Positions 35,483 through 45,115 of a stretch of DNA of 64,000 bases are shown here, one piece after another (the stretch's first letter is position 1; each line of letters begins with the position of its first letter). The stretch comes from Chitinophaga oryzae (GTDB taxonomy: Bacteria > Bacteroidota > Bacteroidia > Chitinophagales > Chitinophagaceae): positions 8,169,501-8,233,500 of the forward strand of contig NZ_CP051204.2 of the NCBI RefSeq assembly GCF_012516375.2, written 5' to 3'. Under the pieces are notes generated by a model. That model was not told where the DNA came from, did no database searches, and saw only the letters and a list, made by a program, of their open reading frames with translations. The position numbers were made by a program, and so were the translations under genes.

Positions 35483-36289
35483 TTAAACGAGTTCGTTACT
35501 GAGAATAGTGAAGTTGTCGGCATCTTTCAGGAAAGGGATGTTTTTCCTCACTTCATCCACCCGGTCACGCTGAAGGGTATACGTAAAGGTATCTTCATCA
35601 TGTGACTTGCGGTAGATAATTTCGCCCATAGGGTCTATCAGGCTGGTTTCCCCGCTATGGTAGATGTTATTGCCGTCATTGCCCACCCTGTTGACGCCGA
35701 TGGCGTAACACTGGTTTTCAATGGCGCGGGCCTGCAGCAGCGTAGTCCATGCGGTGCTGCGGCGTTCCGGCCAGTTGGCCACATATACCAATACGTCGTA
35801 GGCAGGATTGCCGTCCGGCTGGATGGTATTGCGTGCCCATACCGGGAAACGCATATCGTAACAGATATTCAGATTGATTTTCCAGCCTTTCACCTGTGCG
35901 ATCAGCCGTTTGTCGCCCGGCTGGTAATGCTCATGTTCGCCGGCATAACCAAACAGGTGGCGTTTATCGTAAGTGCCATAGGTGCCGTTGGGCAGCATCC
36001 AGACGAGGCGGTTCAGGTAATGCCCGTTTTCTTCGATGATCAGGCTGCCGGTGAGGATGATATTTTTTTCGGCAGCCTTTTTCTTCATCCATTGCACAGC
36101 GCTTCCGTCCATGGTTTCCGCCAGTTTCTCCGGCTGCATGCTGAAGCCGGTGCTGAACATTTCGGGGAGAAACACCACTTCTGTCCGCTCACCTATGCGA
36201 TCGATTTTCTCGTCAAACATCTGCAGGTTTGCCGCAATATCTTCCCAGTAAAGCTGGGATTGTATCAGTGTAACTTTTAAATCTGCCAT
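35483..36289 (-). CDS. Nitrilase-family amidohydrolase (omega-amidase type)
   Basis: A 268-residue carbon-nitrogen hydrolase. The catalytic triad is visible: Glu in FLPEMFSTGF, Lys in TYDKRHLF and Cys in NICYDMRFPVWARN. The sequence is of the YafV type, which deaminates alpha-keto acid amides such as 2-oxoglutaramate. It is co-directional with the VOC gene (12-base gap). Confidence 0.92.
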   Translation of the reverse strand: MADLKVTLIQSQLYWEDIAANLQMFDEKIDRIGERTEVVFLPEMFSTGFSMQPEKLAETMDGSAVQWMKKKAAEKNIILTGSLIIEENGHYLNRLVWMLPNGTYGTYDKRHLFGYAGEHEHYQPGDKRLIAQVKGWKINLNICYDMRFPVWARNTIQPDGNPAYDVLVYVANWPERRSTAWTTLLQARAIENQCYAIGVNRVGNDGNNIYHSGETSLIDPMGEIIYRKSHDEDTFTYTLQRDRVDEVRKNIPFLKDADNFTILSNELV

Positions 36290-36354
36290 TATCGGGTATT
36301 GTGACTACAAAAGTACTGCCTGATGGATTAGAAACTTTTCAAATTATCCCTTGT

Positions 36355-36813
36355 TCAGGCGTCATTATTTGCAATTTCTTCAAGCGCTTCCTGGACCAGG
36401 GAACTTTCAAAGCCGCGCTGCATCAGGTGTTGCATGGTTTTATACCGCCGTTTGAGCGCAGTTTCCCTGTTGAGCGACTGCCATTTCTTATCGGCCAGCT
36501 TCCGCAGCGTGGCGTAATAGTCGTCTTCGTCGATCTCCGCCAGCCCTTTACGGATGCAGTAATCAGACACCTGCTTCTGTTTCAGCTCCGCTTTGATTTT
36601 GTTGCGGCCCCATTGTTTGATCCTGAATTTGCCACCGGCAAAGGCTTTGGCGTATCTTTCCTCATTCAGGAAATTGTCGGCTATCAGTTCCGCAATGGCC
36701 GCATCTACTGCTTCTCCGCGTAATCCCAGTTCCAGGCTTTTATATTTCACTTCCTGATGGCACCGCTCCTGGTAAGCGCAGTAGCGGCGCAGCATCTCCA
36801 GTTCTTTTTCCAT
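36355..36813 (-). CDS. recX: Regulatory protein RecX
   Basis: A 152-residue all-helical protein with three RecX repeats (RCHQEVKYKSLELGL, FLNEERYAKAFAGGKFRIKQWGRNKIKAELK, LRKLADKKWQSL). RecX limits RecA filament growth. Its start lies four bases after the stop of the helicase gene, so both are made from one mRNA, which fits a shared role in repair. Confidence 0.9.
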   Translation of the reverse strand: MEKELEMLRRYCAYQERCHQEVKYKSLELGLRGEAVDAAIAELIADNFLNEERYAKAFAGGKFRIKQWGRNKIKAELKQKQVSDYCIRKGLAEIDEDDYYATLRKLADKKWQSLNRETALKRRYKTMQHLMQRGFESSLVQEALEEIANNDA

Positions 36814-36817
36814 GCAG

Positions 36818-39163
36818 CTATCTGACGATCCTCAGCTTGGCGTAGTTAAGCATAATTTTCTTTTCGCCGCCACCTTTGGGGAATACCACGGTAGCGATCC
36901 TGTTGTTGGGAGCGCCCTCCATGCCCATAATGGTGCCGAAGCCGAATTTCTGGTGTTCCACCTGCATACCGGGCTCCATGCCTGCGGGGTCGTCCGGGGT
37001 AAACCCGGGGGTAGGCACATGGGTAGTGGCTGCTGACACGGGACGTGGCGCCGGTTTGGGAGAAGAAGACGGCTGGGAAGCGGTTTGTCCGGGCGTTTTT
37101 TTCTGCATCCGGTCAAACATATTGCCCATATTGCTGCCTCCGCCCCATCCGGAGGTGCTGCCACCGCCGAAAGCGTTGCGAACGCTTCCGCCACCGGCAT
37201 AACTGCGGTCGATGAACTTCTCCGGCATTTCTTCGAGGAAACGGCTGGGCTCATTCTGTACCAGGTTGCCAAAGCGATACCGGCTGTTGGCATGTGTAAG
37301 CCACAGTCTTGCTTTGGCCCGGGTAATGGCCACATAGAACAGGCGTCTTTCCTCTTCCAGTTCCTCCCGGGTATTGATAGACATACCGCTGGGGAACAGG
37401 GTTTCTTCGAGGCCCACAGTGAATACCACGGGGAACTCCAGTCCTTTGGCGGCGTGAATGGTCATCAGTTTTACCACGTTGCTGTCCTCATCACTGCCCT
37501 GGTCGGCGTCAGTGAGCAGGGTGATCTGCTGCAGGTAAGAGCCCATGCTCTTATCCAGCAGTTCGCCTTCTTCATCCGGCGTTTCGGTGAATTCCTTGAT
37601 GGAGTTGAGCAATTCCTGCACGTTTTCGTAACGGGCGAGACCTTCTGTGGTTTTGTCGTTGAACAGCTCTTTTACGATATTGGTGGATTTACCTACTACC
37701 ACGGCCACATCATAAGCGTTGTGGGTGGTCAGCAAGGCCTGAAAACTTTTGATCATCACTACAAAAGCTTCGATGGCTTCAAGGGTGCCACCTTTGAAAC
37801 CGAACTCCCTGGCTCTCTCCAGCACTTCCCACATGGTAATGTTGTGGTCGTTGGCAAGGACAATGGTTTTTTCCATGGTGGTTTTACCGATGCCGCGTAC
37901 CGGGTAGTTGATGATCCTTTTCAGGGCTTCTTCGTCGCGGGTGTTCATGGTGACGCGGAGGTAGGCCACGAAATCCTTGATTTCCTTCCGCTGGTAGAAC
38001 GACAGGCCGCCGAAGATACGGTAGGGGATCCCTTTCCGGCGCAGGCTTTCCTCGAAGGAACGGCTCTGGGCGTTGGTACGGTAGAGGATCACGAAGTCGC
38101 GGTTATCGTAGTGGTTGCGCAGCTTTTGTTCTGCAATGGTGTCCGCTACGAATTTGCCTTCTTCGTTATCGGTCATGGTGCGTACCAGTTTGATGGTATC
38201 GCCTTCGTTATTGTCTGTCCACAGGTTTTTCTCGATCTGTCCTTTGTTGTGGGCAATAACTTCATTGGCCACGCTCAGGATGGATTTAGTACTGCGGTAG
38301 TTCTGTTCCAGTTTTACTACTCTTACGTCATCGTAGTCTTTTTCGAACTGGAGGATGTTTTGAATGGTGGCACCGCGGAAGGAGTAGATGCTCTGGGCGT
38401 CGTCTCCCACCACGCATATATTTTCGTTGACAGCGCCCAGCAGTTTAATGATCTCGTACTGAGCCGGGTTGGTATCCTGGTACTCATCGATCATGATATA
38501 TTTAAACTTATGCTGGTATTTGTGCAGTACTTCCGGGAAGCTTTTCAGCAGCACGTACATTTTGAAGAGGAGATCGTCGAAGTCCATGGCGCCGTTTTTA
38601 AAGCAGCGTTTGGCGTACATATCGTAGATCTTCCCGATCAGGGGCCTGTTGGCCCGCATGTCTTCCTGTTGTACGAGGTGATCGAGCTGGTATTCTTCCG
38701 GCCCCATCAGGCTGTTTTTAGCCGCGGAGATCCGGTTGTATACGAAGTTCGGTTTATAGTGCTTATCGTCGAGGTTAAGCTCGTTCACGATAGTTTTCAC
38801 AACGCTTTTGGCATCATCTGCATCATAGATGGTAAAATCGTTGGGGTAGCCCAGCCGGTGTGCTTCTGCACGGAGAAGGCGGGCAAATACGGAGTGGAAG
38901 GTACCGATATAGAGGTTGCGGGCTTCGCTGCCTCCCAGGATTTTTTCCACACGTTCTTTCATTTCGCGCGCCGCTTTGTTGGTAAACGTGAGCGACAGAA
39001 TATTAAACGCGTCTACCCCGTTCCGCATCAGGTGTGCAATACGCGTGGTCAGAACTTTTGTTTTTCCTGAACCCGCGCCTGCAACGATCATCAGGGGGCC
39101 ATTGATATGTGTAACTGCTTCCCGCTGTCTTTCGTTAAGCTCGTCTAAATAATTTGCCTTCAT
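36818..39163 (-). CDS. pcrA: UvrD/PcrA-type ATP-dependent DNA helicase
   Basis: A 781-residue superfamily 1 3'-5' helicase. The Q motif (NERQREAV), Walker A GAGSGKT (residues 29-35), MIDEYQDTNPAQYE (Walker B), QSIYSFRGA and the motif V LMTIHAAKGLEFPVVF are intact. A low-complexity linker (about 660-720) leads to a C-terminal Tudor-like fold (HQKFGFGTIMGMEG), as in PcrA that binds RNA polymerase. ATG at 39163 is preferred to GTG one codon earlier. recX follows at once. Confidence 0.95.
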   Translation of the reverse strand: MKANYLDELNERQREAVTHINGPLMIVAGAGSGKTKVLTTRIAHLMRNGVDAFNILSLTFTNKAAREMKERVEKILGGSEARNLYIGTFHSVFARLLRAEAHRLGYPNDFTIYDADDAKSVVKTIVNELNLDDKHYKPNFVYNRISAAKNSLMGPEEYQLDHLVQQEDMRANRPLIGKIYDMYAKRCFKNGAMDFDDLLFKMYVLLKSFPEVLHKYQHKFKYIMIDEYQDTNPAQYEIIKLLGAVNENICVVGDDAQSIYSFRGATIQNILQFEKDYDDVRVVKLEQNYRSTKSILSVANEVIAHNKGQIEKNLWTDNNEGDTIKLVRTMTDNEEGKFVADTIAEQKLRNHYDNRDFVILYRTNAQSRSFEESLRRKGIPYRIFGGLSFYQRKEIKDFVAYLRVTMNTRDEEALKRIINYPVRGIGKTTMEKTIVLANDHNITMWEVLERAREFGFKGGTLEAIEAFVVMIKSFQALLTTHNAYDVAVVVGKSTNIVKELFNDKTTEGLARYENVQELLNSIKEFTETPDEEGELLDKSMGSYLQQITLLTDADQGSDEDSNVVKLMTIHAAKGLEFPVVFTVGLEETLFPSGMSINTREELEEERRLFYVAITRAKARLWLTHANSRYRFGNLVQNEPSRFLEEMPEKFIDRSYAGGGSVRNAFGGGSTSGWGGGSNMGNMFDRMQKKTPGQTASQPSSSPKPAPRPVSAATTHVPTPGFTPDDPAGMEPGMQVEHQKFGFGTIMGMEGAPNNRIATVVFPKGGGEKKIMLNYAKLRIVR

Positions 39164-39547
39164 CACGACTTTTTTGAGGGTGTAAAAGTACGAAATGAAA
39201 CTGTGATTCTTTTGATTTTGCGGTCGTCTTTGAGCACGCGCATGACTTTAACCGGCGGGATGGGCCAGCAGGCTGAAGGGGCGATGGCGGATATTTTTTC
39301 CGGTGATAAAAAACAAGGGCCGTCAGGTATATCGGTTTTCCGGGCTACGGACTGAACCGAAGCCCGCAAAGGCAGTACAACAGATACTGGCTATCTGAGC
39401 TGCAGGAGGGTTCTGCAGCGCGGGTGGCAGGCGTATCTTAACACATCTCAGCCTGCTATCGGGTAAATCATAGAACAGCGGCTTCCGGTATTTTGTCCTG
39501 TTTGCCGGGCTTTCGGTTTCCCAAAGCCTTATTGGGAATAATAATAT
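39164..39547. other. Gene-free stretch between helicase and sigma factor
   Basis: About 380 bases hold no convincing reading frame, RNA gene or terminator. It should contain the helicase promoter on the minus strand; I could not pick a single box. Confidence 0.5.
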
Positions 39548-40048
39548 TTAGTGTCTGGTTATCCTGGTTTTCAACATTTTCCGCGCAAAGTGGATGCGGC
39601 TTTTCACTGTTCCCAATGGTTCATTAAGGATAGCGGCGATCTCATAGTATTTATAGCCCTCGAAATAGAGCAGAAAAGGCTGTTTAAAGATAACCGGCAG
39701 GTTATACACGGCCATCTGCACGTCTTTCACGCGGAGGTCGGATTCAGCGAAATTGCCGATAGCAGAAGGCTGGTGGCTCAACAGGTAATCGCCTACTGCG
39801 TTGTCCAGCAATTTATACTGACGGTTTCCCCTGCGGTAGTTGTTGATAAAAATATTCCGCATGATGGTATATAACCATGCACGGATATTAGTGCCGGCGA
39901 GGTATTTATCACGGTTGGACAGCGCCCTGAACAAGGTTTCCTGGTAGAGGTCCTTGGCGGATTCAGAGTCTTTTGTCAGCGTAACAGCATACGGCCGCAG
40001 GAAATCAGCATTTCCCAGTAACAAATTATTGAATTCGGTGGATGACAT
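39548..40048 (-). CDS. RNA polymerase sigma factor, ECF type
   Basis: A 166-residue sigma-70 family factor. Region 2 is at about 20-85 (YQETLFRALSNRDKYLAGTNIRAWLYTIMRNIFIN) and region 4 at about 110-160 (FLLYFEGYKYYEIAAILNEPLGTVKSRIHFARKML). No anti-sigma gene is next to it, unlike many Bacteroidota ECF factors, so its control is unclear. The gene upstream (HdeD-like) may be a target; that is a guess. Confidence 0.93.
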   Translation of the reverse strand: MSSTEFNNLLLGNADFLRPYAVTLTKDSESAKDLYQETLFRALSNRDKYLAGTNIRAWLYTIMRNIFINNYRRGNRQYKLLDNAVGDYLLSHQPSAIGNFAESDLRVKDVQMAVYNLPVIFKQPFLLYFEGYKYYEIAAILNEPLGTVKSRIHFARKMLKTRITRH

Positions 40049-40339
40049 AACGGTTAACTTTAAGTTTCAAAATAGGCTGCAGCATGCTAACCCCTTCCAG
40101 GGCCAGGGAGCGAGCGTGTGCGTGGGGCAGCAATGGTGGCCGCCGGTACTCCGGACCGGCGTACTGCCGGCACCTGCGGGCGTCGGGAGCCGCGGCGGTA
40201 TCAACACCGGCGGCAGACGCAGCAACAGGTGCCACTAACCAGGTGTTTTGATCAGCATCGTATAAGCGTTTTAGTTAGAAAATAAGCTTGCATATGGGGA
40301 TAATTTAGTTGAACAACAACAAGGGTTTCCGTTTCAGTT
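40049..40339. other. GC-rich gene-free gap
   Basis: The 290 bases between the sigma factor start and the HdeD-like stop are richer in G and C (40105-40230) than their surroundings, with repeated GCCGG words able to form short stems (around 40140-40172). No gene is seen. Confidence 0.45.
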
Positions 40340-40870
40340 TTATTTTTTCCGTAACCGGAACGATAATAATATCAACATGACTCCCGACATCACCGCATAA
40401 AAGCCAAACAACCAGGTCAGCGTAATAGCAGCGTTTTCAGGATTAGATAAAAGCAGAATGCCAAAAAGTATAGACAGCAATCCGCCTGCGATATACCAAC
40501 CTTCACCGGTTATCAATGTTCTTAACCTGATCGCAATAATGATTTCGAAAATACCGGCCAGCATCGCCCAGAACCCTACCAGGAATATCAGTGCGGCGCC
40601 GGTAGCAAAAGGATTGTACAATGTAAGGATCCCTAATATAATTCCAGCTAAACCAGACAGCAAAAAAAGCCCCCAGTTCTCAGCCGTTTTGCGGGCGGCA
40701 ATAGCGCCCACCATCGCAAAAGAGCCGGCAATAAAGAGATAAGCTCCCAAAAAGACAATCAAAGTGGTGAAAGTAGCCCCCGGCCAAACGATAGCCAGCA
40801 CACCCAAAACCAACGCAAATATTCCCCTGAGCAAAAAAATCCACCAATAGGCACTATAAAAGTTCCGCAT
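40340..40870 (-). CDS. HdeD family membrane protein
   Basis: A 176-residue inner-membrane protein with six hydrophobic helices, starting WWIFLLRGIFALVLGVLAIVWPG, the HdeD (DUF308) signature, and repeating the pattern GILTLYNPFAT and GILLLSNPENAA. HdeD proteins are linked to acid and general stress tolerance; the mechanism is unknown. Confidence 0.9.
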   Translation of the reverse strand: MRNFYSAYWWIFLLRGIFALVLGVLAIVWPGATFTTLIVFLGAYLFIAGSFAMVGAIAARKTAENWGLFLLSGLAGIILGILTLYNPFATGAALIFLVGFWAMLAGIFEIIIAIRLRTLITGEGWYIAGGLLSILFGILLLSNPENAAITLTWLFGFYAVMSGVMLILLSFRLRKK

Positions 40871-41773
40871 GCATTTCGTTTTATAATTTCACAACAGGCG
40901 CTCCAGCCAGGTGAATAGGGTACACAATCATTATAAACAACCAGGTATATCTTGAGTTTTCATGCAGGATTAATTATAAAACGATAATGATGCCCCCTAT
41001 GGAATTCCATGACAACATCGGCCCGGGACTAATGCATACATCCTGCGGGTACAATGGGTCATCAAAGGAAAGGTGGCAGGTGCTTTCATGATGGTAATTT
41101 TATAATGTTACCAAATAGCGGGGTCTAAGTTTCCGATTTCAATAAAAAGACAAGCTTATACACCGCCTGATTACTATAAATACCGACTTGAACAACAACA
41201 GGTTTGTCGAAAAGTTTAAAGGGTTTTACCTGACTCTCGTATATAAAATCGTCCATTCACACTCAAATGACATCACTTACATTCAACTTCAAATTCACAT
41301 AAGATATATGATATATATATCTATTATTTTAAGCTAGGACTCTATACACAATTTATAAAATTTTGTTAAAAAAAACAAAAAAAAGTGCAATGTTCATGAT
41401 TCCTGCAGATTTACCCGATCCAGGAAAATAAAAAGCGGATACCTGAGCAGTATGGAACGTCAATACCACAGCGAAAATGAACGATCTCTCCCGTCATAGG
41501 CAGGATGACTACCTTTTGCTGATGGCACCCAAAATAAAAGAATGAAGCAGCCCGGATAAATCACTAAACCGGTTATATGACAACTCCAAATCCCGGAGGT
41601 TTAAGACCGTATACTTTACTTTCAAAATAATGGTGTAAAAAACAAACCGCCTTCACGGACGACCTGTCAGACCGATCATCCATAAAGGCGGTAAATACTG
41701 TAATGTTTCTTCTATCCTACCCTCTCCCTTCTTCCCAAATCAGAAGAATCAGTAATAATCAAAGCCATCACAG
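40871..41773. other. Large AT-rich gene-free stretch
   Basis: About 900 bases carry no credible gene in six frames. A very AT-rich piece (41270-41390) has TATATATCT-like runs, A and T tracts and dyads typical of curved regulatory DNA. The right end holds the terminator of the M28 gene. No tRNA or repeat-family member is found. Confidence 0.5.
41636..41692 (-). terminator. Intrinsic terminator after the M28 gene
   Basis: On the minus strand ACCGCCTTTA pairs with TGAAGGCGGT, with an extra inner stem (GATCGGTC / GACCTGTC region), followed by TTGTTTTTT. It lies about 80 bases past the stop at 41774. Confidence 0.8.
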
Positions 41774-43261
41774 TTATAGTTTTGTGTCTGTCATCGCTAT
41801 CTGCCATGCAGTGTAAAACACCAGCTGTGCCCTTCTGGCCAGCAGCCCATAGTTGATTTTTTCCACCGTATCCGTCGGCTGGTGATAATCTGCATGGGTG
41901 CCATTGAAATAAAAGATTACCGGAATACCGTGCCGGGCGAAGTTATAGTGATCGGAACGGGAATAAAACTGGTGCGGATCGTTCGGATCATTGAACTTAT
42001 AATCCAGCGTGAAACGGGTATATGCCTTGTTGACGCTTTCGCTGAGCGGGCGCAGTTCGCTGCTGATTTTATCGTCGCCGATAATGTAGATGTAATTGGG
42101 ATCGTGCTCGTGCTCCGGATCAATACGGCCAATCATGTCAATGTTCAGGTCCACCACCGTTTTGGCCAGGGGATACACCGGGTTGGCGGTATAATAGGCA
42201 GATCCCAGCAGACCTTTCTCTTCGCCGGACACCGTCATGAACACGATGCTTCTGCGCGGCCTGCGGCCCTCGCGGGCGGCTTTTCCGAAGGCTTTCGCCA
42301 TTTCTATCACAGCGGTGGTGCCGGAGCCATCGTCATCTGCGCCGTAGTTGATGTTGCCATCTACAATACCGAGGTGATCGTAGTGTGCGGTGATGAATAC
42401 CACTTCGTCTTTTTTGTCTGTGCCCTCAAGATACCCCAGCACATTGGACGGCCAGAGGGTAAGGTCTTTTTTGGCAAAACGGATCTGCACCGGTTGCGGC
42501 GACGTTACGGGCAACAAGCCCCGTTCCGCCTGCGCGCTGTCCCGCCCCATCATTACGCCCGCCATAGCCGGCGTAATATAGTAAACGCCCGGCCTGCTGC
42601 TGGTATCGCGGAATTTATAGATGTCTGTTTTGCGGAGATATTCCTGGTCCAGCAGCCGGAAGCGGTTAGCGCTTCTGCTTACCACCAGTACCGCGGCAGC
42701 CCCTCTGAAAGCGGCAATGGCAGCCTTCTCTGCGGGGCTGGCTTTTTCGCGCGGCACGCCGGCAGGCACGCCTTCACGGACCATCACGATCTTACCTTTC
42801 ACATCGAGTCCCTGGTAGTCGTTGCGACCGGGGGTGACGATGCCATAGCCGGCAAAGACTACTGCTGCTTCCACCGTGCTGTTGAGCGTTTCCTGTACAT
42901 TGGCGTAGAAATCTGTTCCGAAATGGAAGGTACGGCCATCTGTGGTGATGGTACCTGTTTCCAGGCTGTCGCGGTACAAGGGGTAATGTTGCTCCCATTG
43001 CCCGTTGGCCCCGGGTTGCAGCCCGGCCTCCTTAAATTGGGATATGATGTAGGCAGCAGCCCTCTCCTGCCCGCGTGTGCCGGTTTCCCGGCCCTCCATC
43101 TCTTCTCCGGCGATCACCGCCAGCTGCGCCTTTGCGGATGCAGGTGTAATGGTAGCGCCGTAGCGCAGGGCGTTGGGTTGGTCGAATATCAGCGGGGATT
43201 TCCCTTGTGCAAATGCGGTGGACAGCGAAAAGACACATACTGCCGTGACTAACAATCTCAT
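41774..43261 (-). CDS. M28 family peptidase with PA domain
   Basis: A 495-residue exported aminopeptidase-type metalloprotease. ATG at 43261 begins directly with a signal peptide (MRLLVTAVCVFSLSTAFAQ); longer frames upstream run through the rpiB terminator and are unlikely. A PA insert lies at about 115-250. Zinc motifs: TAHYDHLGIVDG, NYGADDDGSGTTAVIEMAKA, MTVSGEEKGLLGS, NIDMIGRID and THADYHQPTDTVEKI. A second M28 enzyme of a different subtype occurs at 23867. Confidence 0.92.
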   Translation of the reverse strand: MRLLVTAVCVFSLSTAFAQGKSPLIFDQPNALRYGATITPASAKAQLAVIAGEEMEGRETGTRGQERAAAYIISQFKEAGLQPGANGQWEQHYPLYRDSLETGTITTDGRTFHFGTDFYANVQETLNSTVEAAVVFAGYGIVTPGRNDYQGLDVKGKIVMVREGVPAGVPREKASPAEKAAIAAFRGAAAVLVVSRSANRFRLLDQEYLRKTDIYKFRDTSSRPGVYYITPAMAGVMMGRDSAQAERGLLPVTSPQPVQIRFAKKDLTLWPSNVLGYLEGTDKKDEVVFITAHYDHLGIVDGNINYGADDDGSGTTAVIEMAKAFGKAAREGRRPRRSIVFMTVSGEEKGLLGSAYYTANPVYPLAKTVVDLNIDMIGRIDPEHEHDPNYIYIIGDDKISSELRPLSESVNKAYTRFTLDYKFNDPNDPHQFYSRSDHYNFARHGIPVIFYFNGTHADYHQPTDTVEKINYGLLARRAQLVFYTAWQIAMTDTKL

Positions 43262-43294
43262 GAACTGTTTTTTGATGACGCCGGATGCCGGCCT

Positions 43295-43328
43295 ATAAAA
43301 AAAGAGCCGGATTTTCATCCGGCTCTTT
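43295..43328 (-). terminator. Strong terminator after rpiB
   Basis: A perfect 12-bp stem (AAAGAGCCGGAT / ATCCGGCTCTTT) with a 4-nt loop and seven A on the plus strand (T tail on the minus strand). It lies 60 bases past the rpiB stop. Confidence 0.92.
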
Positions 43329-43387
43329 AAGTTACAAATAATATGAAAAGGTACAGACCATCCTTTGTGGGGAGTGGTCAAAAACCA

Positions 43388-43849
43388 TTACAGGCAGGCC
43401 ATTTTGCTGACACGGTTCTGGTGACGGCCGCCTTCAAACGGCGTATCGATGAACACGTCCACCATTTGATTGGCTACGGCAACATCCACAAAACGGGCAG
43501 GGATGCACAATACATTCGCGTTGTTGTGGGAACGCGCCAGCCTGGACAGCTCTTCGCCCCAGCAGATGGCAGCGCGGATACCCTGGTGCTTGTTGGCCGT
43601 GATAGCCACCCCGTTGGCGCTGCCGCAGATCAGGATACCAAAGGCAGCCAGTCCTCTTTCCACAGCTGTGGACACCGGATGTGCGTAATCCGGGTAGTCT
43701 ACCGAATCTTTGGAATGCGTACCAAAATCTTTAACGGACAGCCCTTTCGCTTCCAGGTAGGAAATCACTTCCTCCTTGTATTCAAATCCTGCATGGTCTG
43801 AGCCGATGGCTACAGGCAAAGCAGTGTCAAAGGTGTTATGTTGTTGCAT
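43388..43849 (-). CDS. rpiB: Ribose 5-phosphate isomerase B
   Basis: A 153-residue RpiB/LacA family isomerase of the pentose phosphate pathway. IGSDHAGFEYKEEV, DYPDYAHPVSTAVERG, ILICGSANGVAITANKHQGIRAA (active-site Cys) and HNNANVLCIPARF match the family. Length is normal. tatC lies upstream on the same strand with a 34-base gap. Confidence 0.95.
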   Translation of the reverse strand: MQQHNTFDTALPVAIGSDHAGFEYKEEVISYLEAKGLSVKDFGTHSKDSVDYPDYAHPVSTAVERGLAAFGILICGSANGVAITANKHQGIRAAICWGEELSRLARSHNNANVLCIPARFVDVAVANQMVDVFIDTPFEGGRHQNRVSKMACL

Positions 43850-43883
43850 AGCGTGAGTGTTTACGGTTAATGAGCATCCACTT

Positions 43884-44741
43884 TTAGGACCATTCCTGCA
43901 CTTCCTGTTTCCGTTCTACTGATTCTCTGTCACGGAGCGCTTTCTTGGACACGAAGATACTGATTTCGTAAAGACAGTATAAAGGTGCGAATACAATCAG
44001 CTGGTCAATCAGGTCGGGCGGGGTAATAACGGCCGCCAGGATCAGAATAACCACGATAGCGTGCCTTCTGTAGGCCCGCAGGAAGTCCGGCGTCAAAATG
44101 CCCAGTTTGGTCAGGAAAAACACCAGGATCGGCAATTCAAACAACAGTCCCATACCAAGGACGATTTGGGTCATCAGATCGAAATAATCGTCCATAAAGA
44201 ACTGGTTCAGCGCTTTGTCCGTCACGGTGTAAGACGCCAGGAAGTTGATGGTGAAAGGCGCCATCAGGAAGTAGGCAAAAGCGATACCCAGAAAAAACTG
44301 GAAAGACACCCAGAAGATAGCGCCCCTGGCCCCTTTCAGCTCTTTCTCTTTCAGCGCCGGTTTCACGAAGCGCCAGAACTCCCAGAAAATATAGGGGAAG
44401 GCGCATACAAATCCGATCATAAAGGCCAGCTTGAACTGCAGCATGATCTGGCCTACCATCTTATAGTTCAGGAAAGTCACCTTTACCGGTGTAATACAAA
44501 GTTTGTCGCCCATGCCAATCCAGTGGCTCAGCTTACACAAGGCGATGTAGGAAGGGAAATCCGCATTCGTAGGCCCGAAAATCACATTGTCCAGAATTTC
44601 CTGGGTATACACAAACCCGAATATACTGAACGCCACAAGCGCAAATGCTGATCTTACGAGGTGCCAGCGGAGATCTTCGAGGTGATCAAAAAACGACATC
44701 TCTGCCTTGTCCTCATTATTGGAAAAAAGTTTCTTTAACAT
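43884..44741 (-). CDS. tatC: Sec-independent protein translocase TatC
   Basis: A 285-residue inner-membrane protein, the receptor of the Tat pathway. It has the N-terminal MSFFDHLEDLRWHLVRS and six membrane segments, with the conserved FPYIFWEFWRFVKPAL and the ALRDRE tail. It has the usual insertion between segments 1 and 2 seen in Bacteroidota. The Tat-type signal at 1-435 is a possible client. A minus-strand promoter and small RNA-like segment lie about 180-350 bases upstream. Confidence 0.95.
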   Translation of the reverse strand: MLKKLFSNNEDKAEMSFFDHLEDLRWHLVRSAFALVAFSIFGFVYTQEILDNVIFGPTNADFPSYIALCKLSHWIGMGDKLCITPVKVTFLNYKMVGQIMLQFKLAFMIGFVCAFPYIFWEFWRFVKPALKEKELKGARGAIFWVSFQFFLGIAFAYFLMAPFTINFLASYTVTDKALNQFFMDDYFDLMTQIVLGMGLLFELPILVFFLTKLGILTPDFLRAYRRHAIVVILILAAVITPPDLIDQLIVFAPLYCLYEISIFVSKKALRDRESVERKQEVQEWS

Positions 44742-44912
44742 GATACGATCGGTCGAAGTTGAATGTTTCTTCTACAGGAGCACAAATATAGCGGATGGAG
44801 ACTACAATTTACAGCGCATGGGCGATAAAGTAGGAGGTTTTAATAGTCTTTTAAGAGAGGATGTGCTGCAACGGCATGATGTTGCGGAAGATAGCAGGCG
44901 ATGAGCAGGGAC
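44742..44912. other. Gap before tatC
   Basis: The piece directly upstream of tatC holds no clear gene. A 51-codon frame (44957-44802, minus) starts MKGRLLILLGLALFFVPAHR and resembles a membrane peptide, but it crosses a terminator and its tail looks random. Confidence 0.4.
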
Positions 44913-45078
44913 AAAAAAAAGAGCCAGCCCGAGAAGAATCAAGAGCCGGCCTTTCATCCATTGTTTGTTAACCCCAAAAAAGTTGAATTCGAGAATGTCT
45001 TTTGCTTCCAGTTCAGCTACTTACCTAATTGATGGCAAGCGTTCAGAATAAGTAAGAATCACTGGTTGCTTTTATTTT
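44913..45078 (-). ncRNA. Possible small RNA upstream of tatC
   Basis: A minus-strand unit of about 165 nt. It has a promoter at its 5' side, an internal 8-bp stem (CTTACTTA / TAGGTAAG, 45043-45006 region) and an intrinsic terminator at the end: GGCCGGCTC pairs with GGGCTGGCT (one or two G-U pairs, 44922-44950) followed by eight T. I match it to no known family. It could instead be a terminator-containing leader of tatC. Confidence 0.45.
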
Positions 45079-45084
45079 GTAATA

Positions 45085-45115
45085 CAAAAATAACAAGAAT
45101 TATTTTATTATCAAT
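45085..45115 (-). promoter_or_regulatory. Bacteroidota promoter for the RNA upstream of tatC
   Basis: On the minus strand ATTG, 19 bases, then TATTTTTG (45092-45085). This is one of the best -33/-7 pairs in the window and faces no protein start nearby, so it should start the RNA at about 45078. Confidence 0.65.

Noticed and set aside
37085..39070. A 661-codon open frame opposite the helicase gene
   Set aside because: It has no recognisable domain, runs over intact helicase motifs on the other strand and has the amino-acid bias of a shadow frame.
40049..40339. A small gene in the GC-rich gap between the sigma factor and HdeD-like genes
   Set aside because: Frames there are Arg/Ala/Pro/Gly-rich with no family, and none has a promoter or start context.
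44802..44957. A 51-codon minus frame starting MKGRLLILLGLALFFV
   Set aside because: The start looks like a membrane peptide, but the frame crosses a terminator with eight T and its second half is not protein-like. Kept only as an alternative reading of that gap.
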